Shown: positions 31,313 through 41,433, numbered from the stretch's first letter. The stretch: 64,000 nt of DNA from Lachnospiraceae bacterium Phil5 (GCA_002633185.1 NWBM01000002.1:335640-399639); one strand, 5' to 3'. Notes: generated by a model not told the origin, from the sequence alone. Program-made: numbers and translations.

Positions 31313-32635
31313 CTATTTTGTCAACATAACAACAGCATCCATTATTTCTTTTGTTGCTTGATCTTGGAGTTCTTTTTCTTTTGTTTTATCTATACCTTTT
31401 ACTTTGTATTTAGACATGTCTATTGGTTCACCATATTTAATGTTAAATCTGGTAAATAATTTAAATGAACCAGATATTCCAACTGGTACTACTGGGCAGC
31501 CACTTTTTATTGCCATATATGCAGCACCATTTTTAACTTTAGCATTTTTTTCTAAACCTTTTCTTGTTCCTTCTGGGAATATAGCTAATGCTTTTCCGTC
31601 TTTTATAGTTTTTAAACATCTTTTCATAGCTTCCATGTCTTGTTGATTTCTTTTGATTGGAATTACATCAAATAAATGCTCTAACCATCTTAAAATTGGT
31701 ATTCTTCCTAAATCATGTTTTCCCACAAAAATAATTGTCTCTTTGCTAAATACAACAATCGCAACTGCATCTAACATATTAACATGGTTTGCACAAATTA
31801 TGTATCCCCCTTGCTCAGCAGCTTTTGCTTTATTTTCTTCGCCTGAAACTTTCACTCTGTAAAAAATTTTATATAAAGTTCTTAAAAACCATTTTACAAT
31901 TTTTCTTTCAACTATTTTCCATTTTGTTTCAGGTCTAATTTTATATATTTCAGGCTCTAACTTTTTAGTTTTTTTTTGGTTTTTAATTATTTTTGCAATC
32001 TTTTTTACAACTTCGTCTTGAGACATGTTTGTTGAATCTACTATTATTGCGTCATCTGCAATTTTAAGGGCTCCAAATTCTTTGTTTCTGTCATTTTCGT
32101 CTCTTTTTCTCATATCTTCTAGTACTTCTTCATATGTGCATTCTATATTTTTTTCTTGGTTTTGTTTAAATCTTCTTTTGGCTCTTTCTTCTAAATCTGC
32201 ATCCATATAAATTTTTACATCTGCATTTGGGAATACTACTGTTGTAATATCTCTACCTTCCATAATAATATCTTGTGTTTCTGCCATTTTTCTTTGTAAA
32301 TCTACTAACTTTAATCGAACTTCTTTTATTGCAGATACATTTGAAACCATCTTGTTTACTGGATTTTCTCTTATTTCTTTAGAAACATCTTCTCCATTTA
32401 ATTTTACAATTAAATTATCGTTTTCTTTGATTAGTTCAATATCAATTTTTTCAAGTATTTCTTTTACTTTTTCTATATCATCTAAACTAACATTTTCTCT
32501 TATCATTTGCAATGTTACACATCTGTACATTGCACCTGTATCTATGCTGTTTAATTTTAATTTTTTTGCAAGTATTGATGTAACTGTTCCTTTTCCACTA
32601 CCTGCAGGTCCATCTATTGCTACTATAAAACCCAT
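31313..32635 (-). CDS. Fused cytidylate kinase - 1-acylglycerol-3-phosphate acyltransferase
   Basis: N-half IDGPAGSGKGTVTSILAKKL...MEGRDITTVVFP (Cmk); C-half CANHVNMLDAV, FPEGTRKG (PlsC). Confidence 0.93.
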   Translation of the reverse strand: MGFIVAIDGPAGSGKGTVTSILAKKLKLNSIDTGAMYRCVTLQMIRENVSLDDIEKVKEILEKIDIELIKENDNLIVKLNGEDVSKEIRENPVNKMVSNVSAIKEVRLKLVDLQRKMAETQDIIMEGRDITTVVFPNADVKIYMDADLEERAKRRFKQNQEKNIECTYEEVLEDMRKRDENDRNKEFGALKIADDAIIVDSTNMSQDEVVKKIAKIIKNQKKTKKLEPEIYKIRPETKWKIVERKIVKWFLRTLYKIFYRVKVSGEENKAKAAEQGGYIICANHVNMLDAVAIVVFSKETIIFVGKHDLGRIPILRWLEHLFDVIPIKRNQQDMEAMKRCLKTIKDGKALAIFPEGTRKGLEKNAKVKNGAAYMAIKSGCPVVPVGISGSFKLFTRFNIKYGEPIDMSKYKVKGIDKTKEKELQDQATKEIMDAVVMLTK

Positions 32636-32661
32636 TTTATATTCCTCCCTTTATACTTTGT

Positions 32662-33507
32662 TTATATATCCATATTTTTAGGTATGTTTATTCCTTTTGC
32701 CATAACATCTATTTTAGATACATTCATTGCTGTTAATCTTTCAATTTCTTTTTTAGATCTAACTTGGAAATCTTTTAAAACATCCACTATTTTTTTACCA
32801 TAATTAACAATTACTTCCATGTAGATTTCTGTACCATTTTCGCCTTTGTCAACCCTTGTTCTTACAACTTTATGAATTGATGGTTCTTTATTAGCCAAAT
32901 GCTCTATTATTTGTTTAAATACATTATCTGAAATTGTAAAATTCCCCATATAGCTAAATGTTGGTCTGATAATTGATTTTTCTGAAATATATGGTGCTTT
33001 TCCTTTTCCCTTTGATTTAAAAATTTGCAGTGGATCAAGTAAATAACCTGAAAACTCCTTTTTTATTTCAAAAGTAGGAACCGGAATTACGTGTTTTCCT
33101 TCTGTTACACGAATTCTTCTTGCATTTTCCATTTCTTCTTCAGTTGCAACATCATTTATATATATTATTTTGCTTATTTTAGGAAGTCCAAGATTTGCTG
33201 CAATTTTTTGTACCATACCATCTGAAGTACCTAAAATTAAAATTGCTGATGGGTTATATTTTATAAAAGCTTCTTGCATTTCTCTTTTTTCATTTTCTTC
33301 ATAAAACAAAGCATGTTTAACAGTTTCAACCTTAGTTGGTGCTTTTTTAGCTGAAGTTCCCGCAATAACCGCATTTCCTTTAATTAACAAACCATCATCT
33401 ATTATAAATTCTATATCATTTTCAACCGCAACCATTTGTGCTCTGTAGCTTTTTCCTGTTCCAGATGGTCCTACAAACGCACATACTCTAATATTGCTAA
33501 AATCCAT
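32662..33507 (-). CDS. P-loop NTPase with C-terminal Asp23/Gls24-like domain
   Basis: FVGPSGTGKSYRAQMVA; C-terminal VRTRVDKGENGTEIYMEVIVNYGKKIVDVLKDFQVRSKKEIERLTAM. Confidence 0.7.
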   Translation of the reverse strand: MDFSNIRVCAFVGPSGTGKSYRAQMVAVENDIEFIIDDGLLIKGNAVIAGTSAKKAPTKVETVKHALFYEENEKREMQEAFIKYNPSAILILGTSDGMVQKIAANLGLPKISKIIYINDVATEEEMENARRIRVTEGKHVIPVPTFEIKKEFSGYLLDPLQIFKSKGKGKAPYISEKSIIRPTFSYMGNFTISDNVFKQIIEHLANKEPSIHKVVRTRVDKGENGTEIYMEVIVNYGKKIVDVLKDFQVRSKKEIERLTAMNVSKIDVMAKGINIPKNMDI

Positions 33508-33643
33508 ATAAAACTTTCCTTTCTTATTGGCATAATTTAACAAAGTTATTATATCACTTAAAATATATAAAAATCAAGAAAATCTAAGTAATATTTAATT
33601 GTTTTTTGAATATCTATTAATTAAATTTAAAGGAGGAAAAGTT

Positions 33644-34654
33644 ATGAAAAATTATAAATTAGCTGTTGTAGGTGCAACTGGTGTTGTTGGGCAGAAAATG
33701 ATTGATGTTTTATTAGAAAAAAATTTGCCTATTAGTGAATACTGCTTTTTTGCTTCTAGCAGATCTGCTGGCAAAACTATTCGATTTGGTGATGATGTGT
33801 ATTTAGTTAAAGAGCTTACTGAATCTTCATTTGATGAAGATTTTGATTTTGCATTATTTTCAGCTGGAGGTGAAACCTCTTTAAAATACTCTCCTATTGC
33901 TGTAAAACATGGATGTATTGTTATAGATAATAGTAGTGCCTTTAGAATGGATGAGACTGTTCCTCTGGTTGTTCCTGAAGTTAACCCTGATGAAATTTTT
34001 AATCATAATGGTATAATTGCAAATCCTAATTGTTCTACAATTCAAGCTGTTTGTGCATTGAAACCTTTGGATGATACTTTTGGTATTAAAAGGATTGTTT
34101 ATTCGACATATCAAGCTGTATCCGGGGCTGGTTCTAAAGGTATTCATGACTTAGAAAATGGAATTAAAAAATTTAATGATGAGTCTTTTGAGTACTCTTT
34201 AGAAAAATTTGAATATCCTATTTTTAATAATTGTTTGCCTCATATTGATGTATTTTTGGATAATGGATATTCAAAAGAGGAAGAAAAGATGATTAATGAA
34301 ACAAGAAAAATTTTAGGAAAGTCAAACCTTGCCATAACTGCAACTACTGTCAGAGTTCCAGTTTTTAATTCTCATTGTGAAAGTATTAATGTTGAATTTG
34401 AAAATGGTTTTGAATTAAATGATGTTATGACTGTTTTGAATTCTGCACCAGGTGTTATTGTAGTTGATGATATTAAAAATAATGCTTATGCGATTCCTAC
34501 AGAAGTTACTGGACATAACGAAGTTTTTGTTAGTAGAATTAGACGTGATTTCAGTGTTGCCAATGGAATTAACTTATGGGTTGTTGCTGATAATATTAGA
34601 AAAGGCGCGGCTACTAATGCTGTGCAGATTTTAGAGAAACTAATGAATACTTAA
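33644..34654 (+). CDS. asd: Aspartate-semialdehyde dehydrogenase
   Basis: VVGATGVVGQKM, ANPNCSTIQAV, STYQAVSGAG. Confidence 0.97.
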   Translation: MKNYKLAVVGATGVVGQKMIDVLLEKNLPISEYCFFASSRSAGKTIRFGDDVYLVKELTESSFDEDFDFALFSAGGETSLKYSPIAVKHGCIVIDNSSAFRMDETVPLVVPEVNPDEIFNHNGIIANPNCSTIQAVCALKPLDDTFGIKRIVYSTYQAVSGAGSKGIHDLENGIKKFNDESFEYSLEKFEYPIFNNCLPHIDVFLDNGYSKEEEKMINETRKILGKSNLAITATTVRVPVFNSHCESINVEFENGFELNDVMTVLNSAPGVIVVDDIKNNAYAIPTEVTGHNEVFVSRIRRDFSVANGINLWVVADNIRKGAATNAVQILEKLMNT

Positions 34655-34661
34655 AACATCA

Positions 34662-34684
34662 GGGACGGATTCATAATCCGTCCC
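34662..34684. terminator. Palindrome between convergent genes
   Basis: gggacggatt-cat-aatccgtccc. Confidence 0.65.
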
Positions 34685-34692
34685 CATATATT

Positions 34693-35712
34693 TTATTTTA
34701 ATTCAAATTTTATTTTAGCTTTTCCGTCCGCAACATTAAGAGTTGCAATTGCACCGTTTATTAGATTTAAGCATGGTGGTTTATGTGATACATCTGCATC
34801 ATATATAATTGGAATTTGTAACTTAGCTATTACACTATCTTGTAAGCATTCTTCCATTGTATATATTTCCGAATCTCTTACTCCACTACCATTTCTTCCA
34901 AATACTATTGCTTTTGCATATTTGAAATATCCTAATTCATTTAATTTCCATAAAGAACGTATTAGTTCTTCTAAAGATAATTCGCAATTATCGAAATACC
35001 AAATAAAACCGTCGTTTTTGTACTTTTCTATAAACTGCTGTGTTCCATCATATTTTGTTCCACATAATTCCATAATTAAATCTAAACATCCGCCTATTAC
35101 TCTTCCTGTTACATTAACAGAATCTGCATTTAAAATTTTCCATTCAACCTTTTCTGTTAAATTATCACCCTCAAGTCCTGTAACTTTTTCTATTCTTTCT
35201 TCCTCATATAGTTCATAGCTCTCTTGTTCGATTATTTCACCTTGTAAAATTTTTAATGAATCTATTGTTGATTTGTCATAATTTTCAGTTCCATAAGAGC
35301 CAAAATTTTGCCCGTATATTGTTGCTATGTCATATTTAGTTGTTATTGGAAATAATAATCCTGTTGGATCTGAAAATCCTTGAACCCATTTTGGATTTTT
35401 TTCTATTTTATTAAAATCAATATGTGGTAATATTTCAACTAAAAATTCTCCACCAGTAGCACATATAACAGCATCAATATCTGAATTATCATCAAACATT
35501 TTGTTTATTTCATTTGCTCTTGTTATTTCATCTGCACTTCTGCATTTGTTACAGCTATTAATGTTTGGAGAAATTTCAGTTTTAAAACCTAATTCTTCAA
35601 TTTTAAATTTTGCATTTTTAAATCTGTTTATTTTTAGTTCGTCATATGCTCCTGCTGAAGGTGCTGGAACACCTATCTTAGAGCCTTTTTTTATAAATTC
35701 TGGATATATCAT
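34693..35712 (-). CDS. LD-carboxypeptidase / MccF-like S66 peptidase
   Basis: IGVPAPSAGA, ICATGGEFLVEILPHIDF, VQGFSDPTGLLFPI. Confidence 0.9.
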   Translation of the reverse strand: MIYPEFIKKGSKIGVPAPSAGAYDELKINRFKNAKFKIEELGFKTEISPNINSCNKCRSADEITRANEINKMFDDNSDIDAVICATGGEFLVEILPHIDFNKIEKNPKWVQGFSDPTGLLFPITTKYDIATIYGQNFGSYGTENYDKSTIDSLKILQGEIIEQESYELYEEERIEKVTGLEGDNLTEKVEWKILNADSVNVTGRVIGGCLDLIMELCGTKYDGTQQFIEKYKNDGFIWYFDNCELSLEELIRSLWKLNELGYFKYAKAIVFGRNGSGVRDSEIYTMEECLQDSVIAKLQIPIIYDADVSHKPPCLNLINGAIATLNVADGKAKIKFELK

Positions 35713-35726
35713 TTTTTGTACTCCTT

Positions 35727-36440
35727 TTACACATTAATCATAATCAATGAAATTATACAATAAATAGCTACTTTTGAAAAATAACTTAATAATAATGTAT
35801 AATTGTAAAATTTAACACCAAATTTATTCATTTCATCATAATTTTGAACAATTTTGTTTATGTTTTCACTACTTACAACAGCCGATCTACTATCTAAATA
35901 ATCTTTTGCCAAATATCTTGCTTTTATCATTGCATCAGTTTCCAGCAATGAACGCACAACATACATTACAACTGACATCATTACAAATATTATCGCAAAA
36001 ATGCCAGGTGTTTTTATTACTCTAAATAAAGTTAATGCAGTAATTGCTATAAAATATATCAAATATATATTTGAAAAAATGAAATTAAACCACAATAAAG
36101 CTTTATCTTGTACAGAATGAACGCATTCGTGTGCTACTGTTTGTATGCGTGTAAAGGATTTTTTAGTATTTGAAATTAAAATTGCATTGTTTGCAACAAT
36201 ATATAAACTTGCTTGTGAACCTTCGCTACTTGCTTTTATTGTTACATTTTCATTGTTTAACATTTTTAAAATTTCTCTACATACATCTTCGTTTTCAGGT
36301 AAATCATTTGTAAGCTCGTTTAATTCTTTGCTTTCACCTATTTGTTTTATTGTAGTAATATTTTTCTTATTAATTTTAAGCAATATTGCCAGTAGTATAA
36401 GCATTACTACTGACAATGTTAATATAACTATTATTTCCAT
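35727..36440 (-). CDS. Membrane zinc metallopeptidase
   Basis: HExxH-type TVAHECVHSVQDK with TM segments. Confidence 0.75.
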   Translation of the reverse strand: MEIIVILTLSVVMLILLAILLKINKKNITTIKQIGESKELNELTNDLPENEDVCREILKMLNNENVTIKASSEGSQASLYIVANNAILISNTKKSFTRIQTVAHECVHSVQDKALLWFNFIFSNIYLIYFIAITALTLFRVIKTPGIFAIIFVMMSVVMYVVRSLLETDAMIKARYLAKDYLDSRSAVVSSENINKIVQNYDEMNKFGVKFYNYTLLLSYFSKVAIYCIISLIMINV

Positions 36441-36453
36441 TTATAACCTCTTT

Positions 36454-36786
36454 TTATAACACTTCTTTAATTGCCTCTGCAATTATTTTATTTACATCTG
36501 CTACCATAACATTGAATTTTACTTCTAAATCGAAATAATCTTTTATTTCCTTGTTCTCAACTAATATTGTGTATAACTCCTGTAATTTAGCTACTTTGTC
36601 TGGGTCATTTTCTCCTTTTTGAATTGCTAAAACTTGGGCATCGTATCTAATTTTTTCAAACTCTTCAATTTTAGCTTTCATTTCTGGATTTTGCATTACT
36701 TTATCTTTTGCTTCTTTGTATTTTTTGTATTCATCTGAATTTTTCATTTCATAAGCTAATTTGTTAGCAGTGTCATAAACGTTCAT
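36454..36786 (-). CDS. YlbF/YmcA family protein
   Basis: MNVYDTANKLAYEMKNSDEYKKYKEAKDKVMQNPEMKAKIEEFEKIR. Confidence 0.85.
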   Translation of the reverse strand: MNVYDTANKLAYEMKNSDEYKKYKEAKDKVMQNPEMKAKIEEFEKIRYDAQVLAIQKGENDPDKVAKLQELYTILVENKEIKDYFDLEVKFNVMVADVNKIIAEAIKEVL

Positions 36787-36802
36787 TATTTTTCCTCCTA
36801 TT

Positions 36803-38095
36803 TTATGCATAAGCATGTTTTTTCTTGAAATCTAATAATTTTGTAATTTCTTTTTCTGAATTCTTTGCTTTTTCTGTCTTTTGTGCATTTTCTTGTGCTA
36901 TTTCTCTTGCTTGTTTTTCTGCCATTGTTTGACATATTGCTTTTTCATATGTGAAGAATGTATCTTTTGTTATTTTATCCCAATTAAATTCTTTTTTTAC
37001 TTTTGCTTTTGCATTTTTTACTACATTGTCACATAGTTGATGATTGTATAAAAGTGCTAAAACTGAGTCTGCAATTGAATTTGCATTTCCTGCATAACTT
37101 TTCATTCCATTTATTCCATGGTCAACTATTTCATTTAATCCACCTATGTCTGATACAACTGTTGGAACTCCAGCAAGCATTGCTTCTAACGCTACAATTC
37201 CAAATGGTTCATATGTACTTGGAAATACTGCAATATCTGCGCATTTATACATTTTTTGTACTTCTTTTGATGTTAAATATCCTGTAAAATATACTTTGTT
37301 TTCTATTCCAAGTGCTTTTGCCTGTTCTCTTAATTCATCATACATTCCGCCTTTTCCGCCTATTATTAGCTTTGTATCATTATATCCATTTATGATTTTA
37401 GGCATTGCAGAAATTAAGTTTTGAACTCCTTTTTCATATACTAATCTACCTATGTAAAGAATTATTTTTTCGTTATCCATTGCATATTTTCTTCTGAAAT
37501 CATAGTCTCTTTCTATTCCATTGAAATTTGTTAAATTTATTCCATTTGGTATTACATTTATTTTTTCAAATGGTAATCCGAAAAGTCTTTGTAATTCTCG
37601 TTTCATGTAATTACTGTTTACAATTACTTCTGATGATTCATATGTAAGTAGCCATTCTGTATCATTTATGTATCTTTGAACATCATCATGAATTCCGCTA
37701 TTTCTTCCTGATTCTGTGGCATGAATTGTTGATACTATTGGAATTTGATAGGCATCTTTTAATGTTTTTGCTGAATAGGCAACTAACCAATCATGTGCAT
37801 GAATACAATCAAATTTGCCCTCTTCATTTATAATTTGAGTTGCTTTTGCTGTAAGGTTGAAATTTAGTTGCATAATCCAATCTGTGAAATTATTTGGATG
37901 AATCATATAATTTTCTACTCTATATACTTTTACACCCTTATCATCTTCAAATTCAGGAACATCTCCTTCTTTGTAGGTTACTACTGTAACTTCATTGCCC
38001 TCTTTTACAAGCTTATGTGATAAGTCATAAACTACTCTTGCAATTCCTCCTACAATCCTTGGTGGATATTCCCAAGTTAACATTAAAATTTTCAT
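36803..38095 (-). CDS. GT4 glycosyltransferase / glycogen synthase-like
   Basis: MLTWEYPPRIVGGIARVV, FPSTYEPFGIVALEAMLAGVPTVVSDIGG. Confidence 0.92.
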   Translation of the reverse strand: MKILMLTWEYPPRIVGGIARVVYDLSHKLVKEGNEVTVVTYKEGDVPEFEDDKGVKVYRVENYMIHPNNFTDWIMQLNFNLTAKATQIINEEGKFDCIHAHDWLVAYSAKTLKDAYQIPIVSTIHATESGRNSGIHDDVQRYINDTEWLLTYESSEVIVNSNYMKRELQRLFGLPFEKINVIPNGINLTNFNGIERDYDFRRKYAMDNEKIILYIGRLVYEKGVQNLISAMPKIINGYNDTKLIIGGKGGMYDELREQAKALGIENKVYFTGYLTSKEVQKMYKCADIAVFPSTYEPFGIVALEAMLAGVPTVVSDIGGLNEIVDHGINGMKSYAGNANSIADSVLALLYNHQLCDNVVKNAKAKVKKEFNWDKITKDTFFTYEKAICQTMAEKQAREIAQENAQKTEKAKNSEKEITKLLDFKKKHAYA

Positions 38096-38306
38096 CTATT
38101 CATGCCCCTTTCGATTATTTTTATCCTTTGTAAATTATCTCTTATTTTCTACAAATTATTCTATATAAGTTTAATTTAAAAGTCAATTAGTTTATATTTA
38201 TTTTTTTACTTTTTTTGATATTTTTTTTGTTTTTCTATTGTATTTTTTGTATTTATGATATAGTATATAATAAGTGAAATTAGAGATTTATACCAAGGAG
38301 GAAATT

Positions 38307-39290
38307 ATGCCAAGAAAAGCAAAAGAAAAAATAGATGAAAATGTTGTTGTTGATGAAGTAAAAGAACCTAAAACTGCCAAAAAAGATGCTAAGAAATCTA
38401 CTACTACAAAAAAGAAAACTGATGTAAAAGAACCTAAAGCAACTAAAAAAGTTGCTTCTAAGAAAACACCAGATTCAAAAGAAAAAAAGAAGGCTTCAAC
38501 CGAAAAAAAAGCTACTTCTTCTAAATCTATTAAATCAGCTGAAAAAAAATCTACAGCCACAGTCAAGGAACCTACAACTAAGAAATCTACATCAAAAAAA
38601 TCTGCAGATATTGCTAAAAAAGAAACATCAACCACTAAAAAAGCAGCTTCCAAAAAATCTACTTCAACTGAAAAAAAATCAACAACCAAAAAGAAAACAA
38701 CAACTAAAAAATCTACAAAAAAAACAGATGAAAATATAGAAATTCAAATTTTAGAATATTATGACCTACCATACAAATATGGAAATACTATAGTTAAATT
38801 ACTTGCCCAGACTCCAAAAACATTATTTGTATACTGGGAAATTTCAGATGAAGACATTGCCAATTTCAAAAAGCAATATGGCGATGATTTCTTTAATATA
38901 ACAAAACCTGTTTTAGTTGTCCACAATCTTACATTAGACAAAACTTCAGAGGTTGAAATTAATGATTTTGCAAATTGTTGGTATCTAAATACAGAAGATG
39001 CTGGTTGCAAATTTGATATAGAACTTGCTCGTAAATTTATTCAAAAATCAACATCAAAGAAAGTAAAAAAAGATGACTATCTTTCTGTTGCTAAATCTAA
39101 TGATTTACAAGCACCTAATGATCACATTATGTTTGAAAAATTAACTGGAGTTGTTACTTTCAAAAATCATGAAACAAACGAAACTGTAGAAGAAAATATA
39201 GAATCATATAAATTTTTAAAAGATATTTATAAATTCTACAAAAATATGTATAAAGATGAATTATTAAAAAATCCTTCATCAAAATTTTAA
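38307..39290 (+). CDS. DUF4912 protein with Lys/Ser/Thr-rich N-terminal tail
   Basis: Low-complexity KK[ST]T tail then DLPYKYGNTIVKLLAQTPKTLFVYWEIS. Confidence 0.85.
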   Translation: MPRKAKEKIDENVVVDEVKEPKTAKKDAKKSTTTKKKTDVKEPKATKKVASKKTPDSKEKKKASTEKKATSSKSIKSAEKKSTATVKEPTTKKSTSKKSADIAKKETSTTKKAASKKSTSTEKKSTTKKKTTTKKSTKKTDENIEIQILEYYDLPYKYGNTIVKLLAQTPKTLFVYWEISDEDIANFKKQYGDDFFNITKPVLVVHNLTLDKTSEVEINDFANCWYLNTEDAGCKFDIELARKFIQKSTSKKVKKDDYLSVAKSNDLQAPNDHIMFEKLTGVVTFKNHETNETVEENIESYKFLKDIYKFYKNMYKDELLKNPSSKF

Positions 39291-39431
39291 AACACATTTT
39301 AATTGGGGACTTAAAATTTGAAGTTTAAAAATTGAGGACACAGTTATTTATAATGTGCCCTCTATTTTATTTCAATACATACACATAAAAATACGCCAAT
39401 ATTTGAAATATTACTGAAAGGAATTTGAAAA

Positions 39432-41022
39432 ATGAAAGAACCATCAGGATATGTTAGTTTTGTTTTACATGCTCACTTACCTTTTATACATCATCCAGAA
39501 AGTGAAGATTATTTAGAAGAACAATGGTTATTTGAAGCTATTTCAGAAACCTATATTCCTCTTCTAACAAATTTTGAAATGCTTGTTAAAGAACATGTTG
39601 ATTTTAGAATTACCATGTCTATTACCCCTCCTCTTTTATATATGCTTGATAATAAATTGTTACAACAAAGATATATTAACTATTTAAAAAAACATATTGA
39701 GCTTGCTGAAAAGGAAATTAAACGTACTGTTTATGATAAAAGAGTTAATGATTTAGCAAAATATTATTTTGAGAGATATTCTAATGATTTAAAAATATTT
39801 AGAGATAAATTCAACTGTAATTTAATTCAAGGTTTTAAATATTTCCAAGATATTGGAGTTTTGGAAATAATTACATGTGGTGCTACACATGGCTACTTTC
39901 CTATATTATACACAACTGAACAATCTGTTAAAGCTCAAATTGCTGTTGGTGTTCAAACTTATGAAAAATATTTTGGAAGAAAACCAAAAGGAATTTGGCT
40001 TCCAGAATGTGGATATGTTCCAGAATCTGACAAATACTTAAAAGAATATGGAATAGACTATATTATAATGGAATCTCATGGTGTTTTATATGCAGAACCA
40101 GCCCCACTTTTTGGTACTTTTGCTCCTATAGTTTCTCCTAACCGGAATTATAGCATTTGGTAGAGATATTGAATCTTCTAGGCAAGTATGGAGCTCTATT
40201 AATGGATATCCTGGTGATTTTAATTATCGTGAATTTTATCGAGATATTGGCTACGAGGCTGATTATGACTATATTAAGCCATACATAGCATCTAACGGTG
40301 CTCGTGTTCACACCGGACTTAAGTATTATAGAATAACAGGAAAATCTGAAGAAAAAGATTTTTATAATATACAATGGGCTAAAGATACAGCTGAAAAACA
40401 GGCTGGGCACTTCTTAGACTCCAGAACAGCTCAAATAAAATTTGCTTCTAAACATACTCAGAACCCACCTATTGTATTGTGCCCTTATGACGCCGAATTA
40501 TTTGGACATTGGTGGTATGAAGGTCCATATTGGCTTTATGTTTTATTTAAGAAAATTTATTACAATAATACAAACTTTAAATTAATCACTCCAAGCGAAT
40601 ATGTAAAAAAATATCCAGTTATACAAGAATGTACTCCTTGTAGATGTAGTTGGGGTGCAAATGGTTATAGTGAAGTTTGGCTTAATGGTTCAAATGACTA
40701 TGCACTTAAACACATACATCATTTAGCAGAAAAAATGGTAGAACTTGCACATACATACTATAATGAAACAGACAAATTAAAACTAAGAGTTCTAAATCAA
40801 TGTGCAAGAGAAGTATTATTAGCACAAAGCAGTGATTGGCTATTCATTATAACAAATGGAACAATGGTAGATTACGCTAAAAAACGAATAAAGGAGCATG
40901 TTGGTAGATTTAATAGATTTTGCGATGAATTAAATTCTGGTAATATTGATGAAAAATTTTTGACTTACGTTGAAAAACAAGATTGTGTTTTTGACGACAT
41001 TGACTTTAGAATTTATTTTTAG
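39432..41022 (+). CDS. GH57 / DUF1957 1,4-alpha-glucan branching enzyme, interrupted by +1 shift at CGG
   Basis: VLHAHLPFIHHPE, GIWLPECGY (ORF 39432-40163) continuing as SPN-GIIAFGRDIESSRQVWSS...CPYDAELFGHWWYEGP if one C is skipped. Confidence 0.92.
40143..40145 (+). other. +1 frameshift site: AAC C GGA (Asn-Gly)
   Basis: tct cct aac [c] gga att ata gca ttt ggt aga gat; zero frame meets TAG 6 codons after CGG. Confidence 0.88.
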
Positions 41023-41081
41023 TAGAGTTTTTGGGACACCTCCAAAAAAATTTTTTTTGGAGGTGTCCCAAAAACTCTACT
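41021..41081. terminator. 61-bp inverted repeat (30-bp perfect arms) overlapping both convergent TAG stops
   Basis: agtagagtttttgggacacctccaaaaaaa / t / tttttttggaggtgtcccaaaaactctact. Confidence 0.85.
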
Positions 41082-41433
41082 CATCATATTTAAACTCAAT
41101 ATTATTAGCTTTTACAAACTTAATTAATTTATTTATATAATATTCAAAATCATCATCATCTATTTCTTTTACTTCATTAATTACTTTTTGAATGTATTCA
41201 CTCGTGCTGAATTCTGGGTATACCTTTCTATTTTTTCTAAATGATTCTAAATGAAAAATTATGTCTTTATTCCTTTTATATGCAGGAAGAATTTTCATTA
41301 CTGCTAAAAATAAAATTTGTTTCATTTCTTTTTTTATTTTATATGAATTTATTGTATTTATTATTTCTAAACAATTATTACTTTTTGAAATTCCTGGTTG
41401 TATTTTCCCTGAATAAATAACTTTTCTTTCCAT
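41077..41433 (-). CDS. Hypothetical protein
   Basis: 118-aa ORF with AT-rich native codon usage; MERKVIYSGKIQPGISKSNN. Confidence 0.55.
   Translation of the reverse strand: MERKVIYSGKIQPGISKSNNCLEIINTINSYKIKKEMKQILFLAVMKILPAYKRNKDIIFHLESFRKNRKVYPEFSTSEYIQKVINEVKEIDDDDFEYYINKLIKFVKANNIEFKYDE

Noticed and set aside
34662-34684. gggacggatt/aatccgtccc palindrome as a member of the TTTTTGGGACAC family
   Set aside because: Shares only GGGAC; different stem and no flanking T5GG/CCA5, so listed as a separate terminator-like palindrome.
38288-38689. 133-aa minus-strand ORF opposite the DUF4912 gene
   Set aside because: Mirror of the K/S/T-rich tail; no independent coding evidence.
40138-40410. 90-aa minus-strand ORF at the GH57 frame break
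   Set aside because: The plus-strand +1 frame through this region has clear GH57 homology.
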